DNA of 64,000 bases from Chrysomallon squamiferum (taxonomy: Eukaryota > Mollusca > Gastropoda > Neomphalida > Peltospiridae), in assembly GCA_012295275.1 (NCBI GenBank), contig CM022667.1, positions 14,438,168 through 14,502,167 on the forward strand, read 5' to 3'. Position numbers and translations under genes: made by a program. How positions within the stretch are numbered: the stretch's first letter is position 1; every line of letters starts with the position of its first letter. The notes beneath the pieces are model-generated. The model was given only the letters and a program-made list of their open reading frames with translations, did no database searches and was not told the origin of the DNA. Below are positions 38,656 to 50,900 of this stretch, piece by piece.

Positions 38656-41600
38656 TCATCTGAGAAAACCAAGAGTTTTCTTTTTTGTTCCTCTTGTTTC
38701 TTCTTCCTTTAACACTTCCAGTAAACTCTTGTTTATTGCCTGTCCAATCTTTTTACCGGTCTGAAAAAAATATAATTAAATAGAGAAAACAAATAAAGAT
38801 GTGTCTTAATTTAGACAAAAGTAAAAGATATACAACCTATAACATGAAATAAACAAATAGTTAAATGAGATACAAAGACAGATAGATCAGTAAATGAATA
38901 CATGTGTAAATAAATAAATAAATGAATAAATAAATAAATATTAAATAGAATAATTATATAACTGATAAAAAAACTTAAATTTAATAAAAGGCATATATGA
39001 AACGGGAAGAAAAAAATTTTGTTTTAGAACTTTTATTCACAAAAAAACACACATTAGTGTTCTTGAGACATCAAATGAAAAACAAAAGCAGAACTTTAAA
39101 TATAATACTAATGCCAAACGAGATGATGTTTATTAACAACAGACAGCATGCTGTTATAAAACATACTGATTTAAAAATAATACTATAGTTACCACTCTGA
39201 ATAATTTGAAGAAAAAAAAAAATGATATGGAGATAAAAAAAAAAATGAACTGAATTGTTAACATAACATTAAATGATTAATGCCAAACAATGTTATGTTT
39301 ATTAGCAAGGGACATTACTCTGTTATAAAACATTTTGTACAAATGAAAGCTTATGGTTACCACCCTTACTAATTTGATAAAATCTAATCAGAGGGAGATA
39401 ACATCATTATCTTCCTGTTTCTTTTTAATTGTCAAACAACGTACTTCCATCATATCAAAAATACTTTCTGGATCCAAACTTCCACTTCCTTGTTTCTTCA
39501 TTGCTGTCACTGTACCATTAGATGTCACACCCATCAGTAATCTTAACATTAAATTAATAAAAATGGTATGTAAGTAATTAGACTACATCTGTATGTCAGT
39601 TGATCTGTTAGACCTTTACATATTTCGTGTCTATCTATATCTTCTTATCTACCTATCAAACCATACATATATTTCTATTTATTAGTAATGCAGATAATTT
39701 CACTATGAAAAAAATTACAGAAGACATTTGGTAACCAGTTGTTATGGATAATACATTATTTTTAAATTAAATTACTTCATATTTATCAAATTTATTATTT
39801 TTTATGAAGATTGAAATGATAATAATTCTGCCAAGTACTTCCAGCTGATACATGAATAATTAGTCATATTTTGAGATTATGAAAGTGGACATTCTGAAGT
39901 TATGGAGACCTTAACAAACCTGGCTAAACAACATGCTTCTTCTTTCTGACTGGCATCCACAACATGACTGTGACCAATCTAAAATATTAATTTACATGTA
40001 GTATAAAAAGTGTTATTATAATTTATTTATTTAAAACAACAAAACTGATCTTAGACACCTCGTAATGTTGTTATATATTAAAGAGATAAAACAGAATTCA
40101 TGTATAAGAAAATGATGATTTCTGTTTATCTATGTTACTGTTAAAGACAATGGAAAAATGCACAAATTATCTGTGACTATCATGCTAATGCATAAGTAAC
40201 AGAAAATAACAGAAATAAAGAAAAAAATGCTCTATCTTATACAGATTTAAACAAAACTATCATTACGCCAAAATTCCTTTTGTTGTAGTGTTGCAGATAT
40301 ATATATTCTATTGTTAGGAACAGAATTTACAAGTTTATTTACGACTTAGACATGGGTTAACTTAAACAATTAAAGCCAGCACAGTCATATTAATACATTA
40401 TATATTTTACAAGTAAATTTAAGCATTAGTTTGTTTACCAAACTGTCCTCATTTTAAAGGTTTCTAATGTGTTTAATATATGCCTCTGATAAGCTAATGC
40501 AGAGGATGTTTATCTAGCTTAATATGAACAATTAAAGGTATTAGATGAGCCCTCACTTATAAACAGTTTTAAATTAACACATGTTTTTTTTTTTTACCTT
40601 GCTCAGTGTGATGATGCAAGGACTGGAACTAACATCAAGCCTCTGTACATCAAAGGGGTCGTCTGAAACCTCCAATTCCATTTGCCCTCCTTCATCTTCA
40701 TTTACTGTGACGGTTGGTATCCTAAAGATAAATGAGTGAAATGATTTTTGTTTAACTTAAAACAATGGCTAGTTAGTAATTATTAATGTCAATCCTCTTA
40801 ATCAGATATCATAATTTAAGGAGAATCCTTAAACCAAAATCAATTATTTGTAATGGCAAATATATAAAGAATGACAACAAAAGTAGATGATCTTTTTTGT
40901 AAACAGTTAAAGATATAATTATTTAATGATATTTGTTAATAATTTTATTTGAGTAGTAATGAATGAATACATGAAAAAAAAATCATCATCATCAGCTGGA
41001 AATATCAAAATCAATTAAAAAAAAAAAATCATAAAATATATACATATATATAGGAGTAAAATATAAAATTGACTGTTAAAAAATAATAATAAAAGTTAAA
41101 AAATTAAACTGTGTGTACAGTCAAAAATTAAATAGTGAGTAACAAAATTTTGGTATCAAGAAACAAATTGTTGAAATATCATATCTGAGTAGAAGATTTA
41201 CCTTGTGTTAAAAAGAGCAGCTTTGACTGCTATAGATGCTGCATCAAAAAGATTACCACCACATTCTAGAAGCTGTAACAAACCAAAAACAAAGAATATT
41301 ATTTAAAATGCTACTTTTTTATATCTGTTGCTTTTATTTGAATCTGAGTTTGCAATTTGAAAACATTAAATTTTTTTTTTTTTTTTTAAACTTTAGAAGT
41401 TTAGTAATACTAATTACATACAAGTTTCAGTATTCACTTTTCATCAACATAAAGTATTCAAATATGTTGTATCGTGTTTCTGTATAAATGAGAACAGAGC
41501 TAAATGAAATACATATTTCTAGATAAGTATGAATGTATCTATGTGTATAATATGTCTCTCTGTGTATGTGTCATTGCATGTGCATGGGTTTGTAATCTGT

Positions 41601-42894
41601 GTGTCTTTATAGATAAATGCAGACATATACCTTTGTACATTTATATATACATGTATATCTAACGTATCTATTTAATAAACTATTTATGTGCCCAACTGTT
41701 ATCAAAATGATGATCATTTCTGTACTTCATACACATACCAAGATATCGACGTAGAGAACCCAGCACTGCTGTTTTGGTATAACACACAGAGACTCTAGAT
41801 TCAGACAACTTAGACAGTCATACGCCCTCTGTAACATGTTACTGATTTCCACAGCCAATTCATCTCCACCCTTCCCTTCAAACTCTGGAGTGGCATTAGC
41901 AGAACTAAAAAAAAAATAATAATCATTTAAAAAAATAAATAAAATAAAATAAAATAAGAAATGGAGAAAAAAATTGCTAATAACATAAAAATTATTAGTA
42001 AAAATAGTAGTAGTAGCAGTAGCAATACTAATAATAATAAAAATAAAATTTGTAACTGTAATAAAAATTATGAAGAAAAATAAATTAAAAAAAAAAAAAA
42101 ATACCAATATTCATAGTAGTAATAATATTAATAATAATGTATTACCAGTCAACAAAAAATTCCAATTTTCCATGATTTGGTCGGTCTGGTAATGGAGTTC
42201 CTAGTTCAGCCTTCACCCCAACCAGTACATCTGTATTAGCCTAAAATAATTTTTAAAAGTATCATAAATAGATTCGACATTGAAATAAATTAAAATCATC
42301 AACATCATCATCATCATCATCATCATCATCATTATTATTATTTTAATTATAATTATAATACATTCTTTTCAACAATCTAATTTTATCATTAGTCATATTA
42401 ACGTTTTTATTTTTTTTATTAACAACAATACAAAATGCAAGAAATTACTAGACTTATAATAATTACCAATCGAAGTCGTGCTGAGCCTGTCGTATTGGAA
42501 ACAACTCCCGTTTCTATTTCCATATGTCTGTAGTCATCACATCCCCGGCCATCTCCTCGAACATTATCCTACCAAAAAATAATCAATTATAATATATCTT
42601 AAATAAAGAAAATAAAAATGAAAAAGAAAATAAAAGGAAAAGGTTTAATATTATTTGAGTAGTTTTAAACAGAAAATTTATATATATATATATAAGTAAA
42701 CATATAAAAAATAAACATTATTCTCATTTAATTTTCTGTTCCTTTTCAATTTCAATTTTTGTCATTTTGAAGTTGTGTTTGTATACCCGAAATTAATAAA
42801 AGTGTGTCAACTAATATATTTTTGCATGGGTTTATACCTGAACACCATGAAGAATAAATGTTTTTTCTGCTTCACTTAACAGAATGTCAACCAT
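38656..42894 (-). CDS. EXOSC7: Exosome core subunit EXOSC7 (Rrp42), complete
   Basis: Nine exons: 42838-42894, 42467-42568, 42146-42240, 41739-41904, 41202-41272, 40598-40721, 39920-39978, 39445-39541, 38656-38760. Phases close perfectly: 876 bases, 291 residues, the same as human EXOSC7. Shared blocks: SEAEK...HGVQ, DGRGCDDYR, NTTGSARL, VGVKAELGTP, LEFFVDCSA.ATPEFEG, CWVLYVDILLLECGGNLFDA, VKAALFNTRIP, SLDPESIFDMME, and a Lys-rich tail ending LGFLR. It is an RNase PH-fold subunit of the nine-subunit RNA exosome ring, which lost catalysis in animals and serves as structural channel for 3'-5' decay and processing of nuclear and cytoplasmic RNA. The start codon is the first Met, aligned with the human start. 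It is transcribed divergently from the ZDHHC gene. Confidence 0.97.
42304..42342. repeat. (ATC)n(ATT)n microsatellite
   Basis: In EXOSC7 intron 2. Confidence 0.9.
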
Positions 42895-43289
42895 CTTTAC
42901 AATTTTAACAAATTATATTATAATATTTGTTATTTGGAGTGAATAACAACGTGCACCAGTTACGGAAACCATAAAACGTCATACTTTTGGGGTGAAACTC
43001 ATGCAGTTCCGGTAATATCTGAATTAAAAGACTCACCTCCCATGCTATCTTTTTTTTTTGATGGTGTTTGTTGAACAAAAACTACTACCTAATCAAAATT
43101 AATCTAAATAAAACTGAAATTATGTTTGATTAAATTTCATAAAAAATATATGTCTTCATTAATAATCTTAAGGAATTATTAATATAATTTAGAGGGCAAA
43201 ATTCAAGATGAATAAATGTTAGAAACGATTGTGGAATTTTAGTCCTAACATTGATTTATGTGTTCAATGTCACCGATATATGCTAAATG
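42895..43289. promoter_or_regulatory. Shared EXOSC7/ZDHHC bidirectional promoter
   Basis: Under 400 bases separate the EXOSC7 ATG (42894, minus) from AAATGGCGGC at 43285-43294, a strong match to the YY1 element AANATGGCGGC that usually sits just at or after a start site. A good exon with donor follows on the plus strand. CpGs are locally enriched and there is no convincing TATA box. Confidence 0.55.
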
Positions 43290-43391
43290 GCGGCGTACAT
43301 AAACTAATATTGAATTTATTTGTTTTCAGTTTCCAAGCATGCAAATCACTTCTAAATTTAGGTGACTTTGGGAATATAATTCACTAAAAAT
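43285..43391 (+). other. Predicted ZDHHC 5' exon, mostly UTR
   Basis: Runs from a YY1-like element to an excellent donor (AAAAAT then GTAAGTTG at 43392). It contains two short upstream frames (ATG at 43287 ending TAA 43307; ATG at 43340 ending TGA). Its final AT joins the first G of exon 47988 to make the ATG in frame with the enzyme. The 5' boundary is a guess from the YY1 site. Confidence 0.6.
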
Positions 43392-46295
43392 GTAAGTTGT
43401 CATAACTAGCTCACAATGTTCAAAAATTAGTATTCTGTATTTGATATTACTGTGGTAAATTAAAAAATAAAAGATAATTATTAATTTAATTCGTCATTTT
43501 GATTACAGTACAGTGAGTACTGTGAGTACAGTAGTACTGAGTACCAATACTACCATCATCATATTGATAATGATAACAATGACGATCATGACCATTCAGT
43601 TTGGATTATAATTTTTAAAATAAATGTTATAAATAAGAGGAAAAAAAAGACTATTTGTCTAATAGTAATAGTTGAGTTGTAACACTTATATCCTTTTTTT
43701 TTTTTCATTGTTGACAATAAATTGATGAATAAATTCAATAATCATTATAATGAAAAAATCTAATTTTATAGAGTGTTTTGAAACATCTAAATTCGGTTTA
43801 TTCAGGAACAGAAAATAGCTCATATCATATATATGTTGTAAACAACACTCTATATGTCTCCTTGAAATAATATGTAGTGGTACAATATGATATTGAATAT
43901 CTAAGACTGAAATTTAATAATAATAATAATAAAATAATAATAATAAAATAATAAAATAATAATAATAATAATAATTATAATAATATAGCAAGTAACAGCA
44001 TTCATGCTGTATTAATTGTTTTTCAAACTACTTAGACTGAATTTTTTTTTTTTTTTGATTTGCTTGGATCAGTTATATTTTTTATTAGTTATATTTTGAT
44101 TATTTTTGAGCTCTTTTAATTTATAAATAAAGTGCTGGTTTTTCATTCCAATAGAAATGTGCCCATGAGTTCTGGCATGCACACTGTGTCATTTTTATAC
44201 TTTGTGTTTATGCCAAAGCGATCTGCCAGCAAGCAGTTTTGATTGCTACTTTACTGTGAATATACTTACAAATATAATACAAGGGAACTGCTGCCAGCTA
44301 TGCAGTACACAAGCTATTTTATTGCGAAGAACATTGCAGCAGCCATCAGTTGTTATATATCAAATCTCTGTTGACTGCATTTTATTTTTATTTTTAAATG
44401 AGTAGGATGGGTTGACTGTATGAGTCTGCCAACCATTTAAAGGGACACTGCTTCAAAACAGCATAGATCTACAAACTTCCACCAGGTGGCAGTAGTTGAC
44501 ACTTGAGTCAGATGCTGGGTGATTTGGAGTGCCTACTGATGTAGTCCTTCTAGCCTATTCTTCATCCACCTTGGCATAAATAGCCAAATGTTATACTAAG
44601 ATATAAAAACAGGCGTGCAGCAATGAAAACCCATCATTTGTCTTCCTCAGCTGTTAACACATTTTCAGAGTTTGCTCTTTTTTCATTTTACCAGACAAAC
44701 ATATATTTTTTGGCATTGATCTTGTGACATAGTAGTGTATTCTAAATTAAAATAAAATGAAACTGAATTGCAAGTTCACAAATAGAACTTGATGGTGCTT
44801 TTGATTGCAGAAAATGAAAAAAAAAAATTATTCTTTATTGTGAGAGACATGTCACAGATTGATATAAATAAATAATAAAATGTTGATGTAACTGCACATG
44901 CTCACTGGAACTCAATGGCCAAATATCCAGAGAAATTTAAAACCAGCAAAATATTCACAGAGTATAAATAAATGTTAAAATAAAATCAATTATTCTGTTT
45001 TCTTAATATAAACTAATAAAGGTTTCAGTTGAGAAGTCAGTTTTGCTCTAACCATAAAATGTTGTCTTGCATTATTATCTAAAATTCAGTTGTCCTAAAT
45101 GCAAACATTCATCTTAAATTTACTAATAACCAAATAACTGTAGACATAAAAATCATCAACAATTTAAATTTATTATTATTATTATCATTTATTTAAAAAA
45201 AAATAATATAAATAAATAAACAAAAAGTTGAAAATGATAAGTACAGCTGTATATTTTTTTACATTAAACTTTCAGAGGTATTAACTAAACATGATCATGT
45301 GTACTCATATAATTTCATTCACATTATTTTAACCTGAGCTATGTCAAATTCCTTAAAAGACTGAGTATACTGTATTTGATACTGTTCAAATTAGGTATGC
45401 ATAATTTCGTATCTCAGAGACAATTCAAACAGTTTTGTTATGTTGATACCTGTAGCCAAGATACTGAGACACAAAGATTATCAATGTGTTTTTTCTATTG
45501 ATGGAACCCAAAGTGTATTTGTCTTATAAACATTTTTCTATACAACTATTTATTTTATCAGTAAATGATTAATGATTGGACTTGTTTATATTATATTTAT
45601 ATTCACTGAATAAAGTATAATATTATGATGAACATCAATATTAATAATATTGATTACAAAGTGTGTAATTACAATTAATAATTTAGTTTCAAAACTTAAA
45701 TTGTGATGAAAATAATAATACATATCATTTTTAACAGATATGAATAAAAAAATATATAATAATAATGAAATAAATAAATTAAAGTAAAGAAACAAACAAA
45801 CAAACAAAAAACCACACAAAAAAATCATTTTAAAATATTATGTTTATAGACATTTTGAAGTAATTGGTACACTTTAAAACTGACATACACACCACACTCA
45901 TACACACACACACACACACACACAAAAAAATGCAGCTTTTTTTTCGGTCCATTTTACCAGCTGTTTGTAATATTACTGTTACTAAACCAAACAGTTTTAA
46001 TACTGGAGTATTTATTAGGGTTTCTGGAAACTTCCACACAACATTTTAAAGAGATTAAATAATTACATACCAATCAATATAAATATGTTTAATCCTTCAA
46101 ACAAAATCTTGTATGTGTTACCTATTATTTCTAAAAAATAACAAAAGTCATGTCCATAATCAATTGTTTGGTTACATGAATAATATTTGAATAAATCAGT
46201 GAGTTACTCAGATTACATATAATTTTATAACTACATTTTTAAAGAGTAGAAAGTTTTAGTATGGACAGGCTTGTATGCCTCTCAAAAAACCCAAC

Positions 46296-46337
<42 letters not shown>

Positions 46338-47478
46338 GTTGTTGTTATTGTTTTTATTAAAAAAAGCAAACACATCAACTCATACCTCCATAAAAGAATA
46401 AAATGTTAATTATTTATATCGGCTGCATGTTGAAAATCAATTTTAAATTATTATGCTGGAAGAGATATTTATAGTGCTCATGTTTTTAGCAGGTGGCATT
46501 TGAACATATGATTTTGTTTCACATGTGAATGAAATATATGGAACATATACCTATTCCAAAATGTGAACAAAATGGCACATAATGTGGTTGAATTAAGTCT
46601 ATTTTCAAATCTCTGAGTACTGTCTTTCAAATTTCACTTAAGAAACACTATGCACTTTTGTTCCAAACCCCATATTTGTTGCATTATAATACTCATAAAT
46701 GTTTGAAAATGTTTCTATCATTAAAACTTTAACAAGCTTTAATTGGAGAACATTAAAGTTAAACATTTTCAAAGTGATGACAGTTTGCGTGTGTTTACTT
46801 TTGTTCAAACTGTGTTATTATCAAATCAGAGTGAACTCACCTCTTGTCTCTGTAAGACACGCAAACTGATGAATCGTTCACTTTAACTGCAGCAGCCTGA
46901 CAAACAGTGAACAGTTGACATTTTCGTGCAGTGTGTAGTGCACATGTTGTTTAAAAGTACCTTCAGCTAATTAGTACATAATTAAAGTTTGACGAGGACA
47001 TGCTGAAAGTGCACATACACACACAGAGAGTTTCAGTACTGATTTCCTTTGTCATGATGAGTTGTCTTTTCTCTTTTTTTACTGATCACAGCAACAAAGT
47101 GCACATCAAGAACAGTCATAAAAAATTCAGTAGGTGATAAACAGGAAATTTAATAAACATTTAAGTAGGTGGTGAAAAGAAGAAGAAGAAGATGAAAAAG
47201 ATGTTAATGATTGATGAATTAAAAATAACATTAATTTAAATTTTAAGAGATGAAATTGCATAAAGTGCATTTGAAATGAATTGTTGGATAATATAAATGT
47301 TGTTATGTAAGAAAAATTGGCAGTTTAAATTCATAAAGATGAATGCTTTTCAAATAGGCAATTCTTTTTTTAATAAATTTTATTTCTTTAGTTGTAACTG
47401 AGAAAATAAATAAAAATAAACTGCAATGTACACAGAACAAAACTTTCAATTAAACTGTAATTTTTTGTTATTTTCTTT

Positions 47479-47509
<31 letters not shown>

Positions 47510-47921
47510 GTTAGTTAGTTAGTTAGTTAGTTTGTTATTCTTAGTCAAATATTCCTTCCTTTATTAATGTAATAATTCCAATCCAATTTCATCATAAACA
47601 TTATTTTATTGTACCTTATTTTTCTTATTATTAATTTATTTTTTTATTATTTTTAATTAATATTACTGTTGCTTTTGTTACTGATGTCAGTATTATTACT
47701 TTAATTTTTATTCTTATTTATTGTTGTTACTACTACTATTACTACTATTGTTATATTATTATTATTATTATTATTATTACCTGTACTACTACTGCTACTC
47801 CTATGTCTATTACTTCTGCTGCTACTATTATTATTGTTGTTATTGTTATGATTATTATTATAACTACTACTACTATTACTACTACTACTACTTCTACTAT
47901 TACTATTATTATTATTACTAC

Positions 47922-47973
<52 letters not shown>

Positions 47974-50900
47974 TAAACTGATTCCAGGGAGACCACAGAT
48001 ACACCATTATTAAAGGACCACATGGTTGCTCGGAAACCAGTTCCTGACGGAGTTGTGACAATAGACTGTAGACGTTTCTTTCAGCGCCTTGGAATTTCTC
48101 CGCCACCGATTCAACGAGTCTGGTGCGTGAAGGATATCTGTGGCATCGTATGTGCTGTCTTCACCTGGTTTCTCATACTGTACGCAGAATACGTCGTCAT
48201 GTTCATCATGCTGATCCCATGTTCAAATCTGTGGTACAGCATCATCCACGGCACCATCTACAACATCTGTTCATTCCTTGCCTTCAGTTCACACTGTCGC
48301 TGCATGTTTTCTGATCCGGTGAGTTTTTGTTTTAATTTTTTAATTTTTATGTTGAAATTATTAATGATTCTTTTGGGTAAGTTTGGATATTCATAAAATT
48401 ATTATTATTATTATTGTTATTATTATTGTTATAACCATCAATATTATTGTTGTTATTGTTATTAGCATAATTGTTGTTATTAGTATAATTGTTGTCATTA
48501 GTATAATTGTTGTCATTGTCATCACTGTTGTTATTATTATTAATATTATTTATATTATTATTATTACTATTACTATTGAAAATAATTTAGATGTTCTTTT
48601 GGCTTGTATGAAATCAGTGATATTCCTTTATCATTTCAAAAATCTTTGACTAATAATAATTAAGGTTAAAAAAAAAGAAAGTTATTTCATGCATTTGGCA
48701 CCTTATGTTGCAGGGAGCAGTTCCAAAAGGAAATGCAACAAGAGAAAACATTCTGCGACTGGGCCTGCGAGAAGGCGAAGTCGTTTTTAAATGTCCTAAA
48801 TGCATCAGTATTAAACCAGAGAGAGCCCACCATTGCAGGTCGGTTTATACTTCATTTTACTTAAATATGGTTGTTTAAATGTCTAAATGCTGTCACCAAT
48901 ATTGACAAAGATATGAAAGACAAGGTGAATTGATTACTGGATAATGTTCGGTCTAATAATGCTTTACTTTTGTCATGTTTCATGAAAGAAAATAAAATGG
49001 CAGCCTCTCAAAAAAATGTTCTGAGGCTACTTGTTTTGCTGTCCTACTTTATTATTAACAAAGGTTGCTGACTATGTTAAATGAAATAATTATATGTGGA
49101 ACTGTTTAAAATGGATCTTGTTTACTTGTTTGTATCCATCACATCTGCTTTAAACAGAGAAATCTTTTTATGTCGAGATAAAATGCAATTAATATGCACT
49201 TAAATAAAATCTATTATTATTAAAATAGACAGGACCTGTTTCTGTAGATAAGTCTTTTTAAAATACTTTCAAACTTATATTTGTAATATTTAATAAACAT
49301 CACTCCATTAATATTATTATGATAAACATGGACACTTTTAATCTGTATTTAATTTAGAAAAAAAAAGAACTGTGTGAAAATTAACAGGATCTGTTCTCTT
49401 TGGTGTATTTATGTTATTTCTGTACTAGGATCAGTTTTCTTCAGTGCACTCATCTTATTTCCCATCCCAACCTGTAGACTGATTCGTCAAATAATGTAAC
49501 ATGTGCTTAACTTTTTGATTGATAGTGTACAGAAATCAAACTCCTGACAACTGTTGTTAATGAAATGTATGACATGTTTAAAATATTCAGTCATTCATTA
49601 AAAAGTAATAGAAAAAAATCTACTGCCAAATTAGGGTTTATTACCAGTAAAACTGAAGTACCAACAAGGAATCTAACAAACACACACCCACACACACACA
49701 CACACACACTGAACAATAGATATGAACTTTAATAGATCAGACAGAGCACTGGCTGGAATGGTATACAATCCATTCAGTATATCTGTGGGAACTAACTGCA
49801 TATAATGAGCTTGAATACTGTTCCTTAATTTTATAGTACCAGAATTACTATGTTTGGAAAACACCAGTTATGTCCCTTCCATTAATTTGATGATGATCTT
49901 TTGTAATTACCTGACCCCTTGTTTTTGACTGTTGTCAACATTAATTTTAAGATATAGATATAGATACAGATATACTGAGAATTATCAAAAAATTAATATA
50001 TTGTTTCTTTTGACAACTCTGTTGGCTGTTACTAATGCAATATTTAAAATAATCTCTATGTTTGCCTGAGTTGGATTCGGATGGTTTCTTTTAATTCACA
50101 ATCTTGCGTTTATATTTACAATTATAGTCACAGATGATTTCATTCACAATCACAACAAAAATCTGACCACAATAATAGACATATTCACTGTAATGTCATA
50201 ATCAGAATAAAAAAAAAAAAAAAAAAAAAAAAGTTTTATGAGTTAATTATTGGATAATTGTCTGTATCTGTCAATCAAGGAATATTTTTAATTTTTTTTT
50301 GTTTTTTTTGCGTTATTATAATTATTATTATTATTATTTTTTTTTTTTTTATTTTTTTTTTTTTTGTTTTGCTAATGGTTCTGAATCTTGAAAGACAAGC
50401 TAGCTGGCATCCTTTGTGTTTAATTTTCTTAGGCTAGCTATTTTGTTGTCCTGCTTTACTTTTAGTAAATACAGTTTAATTGGAAAAGTCCTAGTATATC
50501 AGTTCAGTTTCTAATTGATATTTACTTAAATAAAATCTACTGTTGTTATTAGTTCTGAATCCTAAACTCATAATAACAGTCTCAAAGCTGTAACAGTCAC
50601 AGTCATAATCACAGTCACAGTCACAATCATAGTCACAATCACAAATAGTCAAAGTTTCGTTATGTTGTTGTTAATCAGTAATACATTGTTAATGATAAAA
50701 TATTAAATCTTAATGTCAAATATGGCTAATTTACTCATAATTATATATATAAGCATAATAAGGCATATTTTAAAAATTCTTTCAAATACAATTAACTTAT
50801 CCTTGCATTATTATTTTGAGAAGGATGTTGACATCCATATGATTTATAAATTTAATTGAAGTTTACATCAAATAATAATAATAATAATAATAATAAAATA

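Larger units (their letters stand above)
43392..47987. other. ZDHHC intron 1 (4.6 kb)
   Basis: AT-rich, with AAT runs at 43916-43985 and 46297-46336, an AC run at 45902-45924, an ATTT/GTTA tract and a long TAY tract before the acceptor. Islands of higher complexity lie at about 44400-44700 (with a CTCF-like motif) and 46780-47040. No coding frame. Confidence 0.6.

Noticed and set aside
47721-47981. 86-residue poly-Tyr frame
   Set aside because: Direct translation of the TAT/TAC repeat; no coding signal and it ends at the intron-exon border.
50571-50650. CRISPR-like array
   Set aside because: Six-base tandem units without spacers, in an animal intron.
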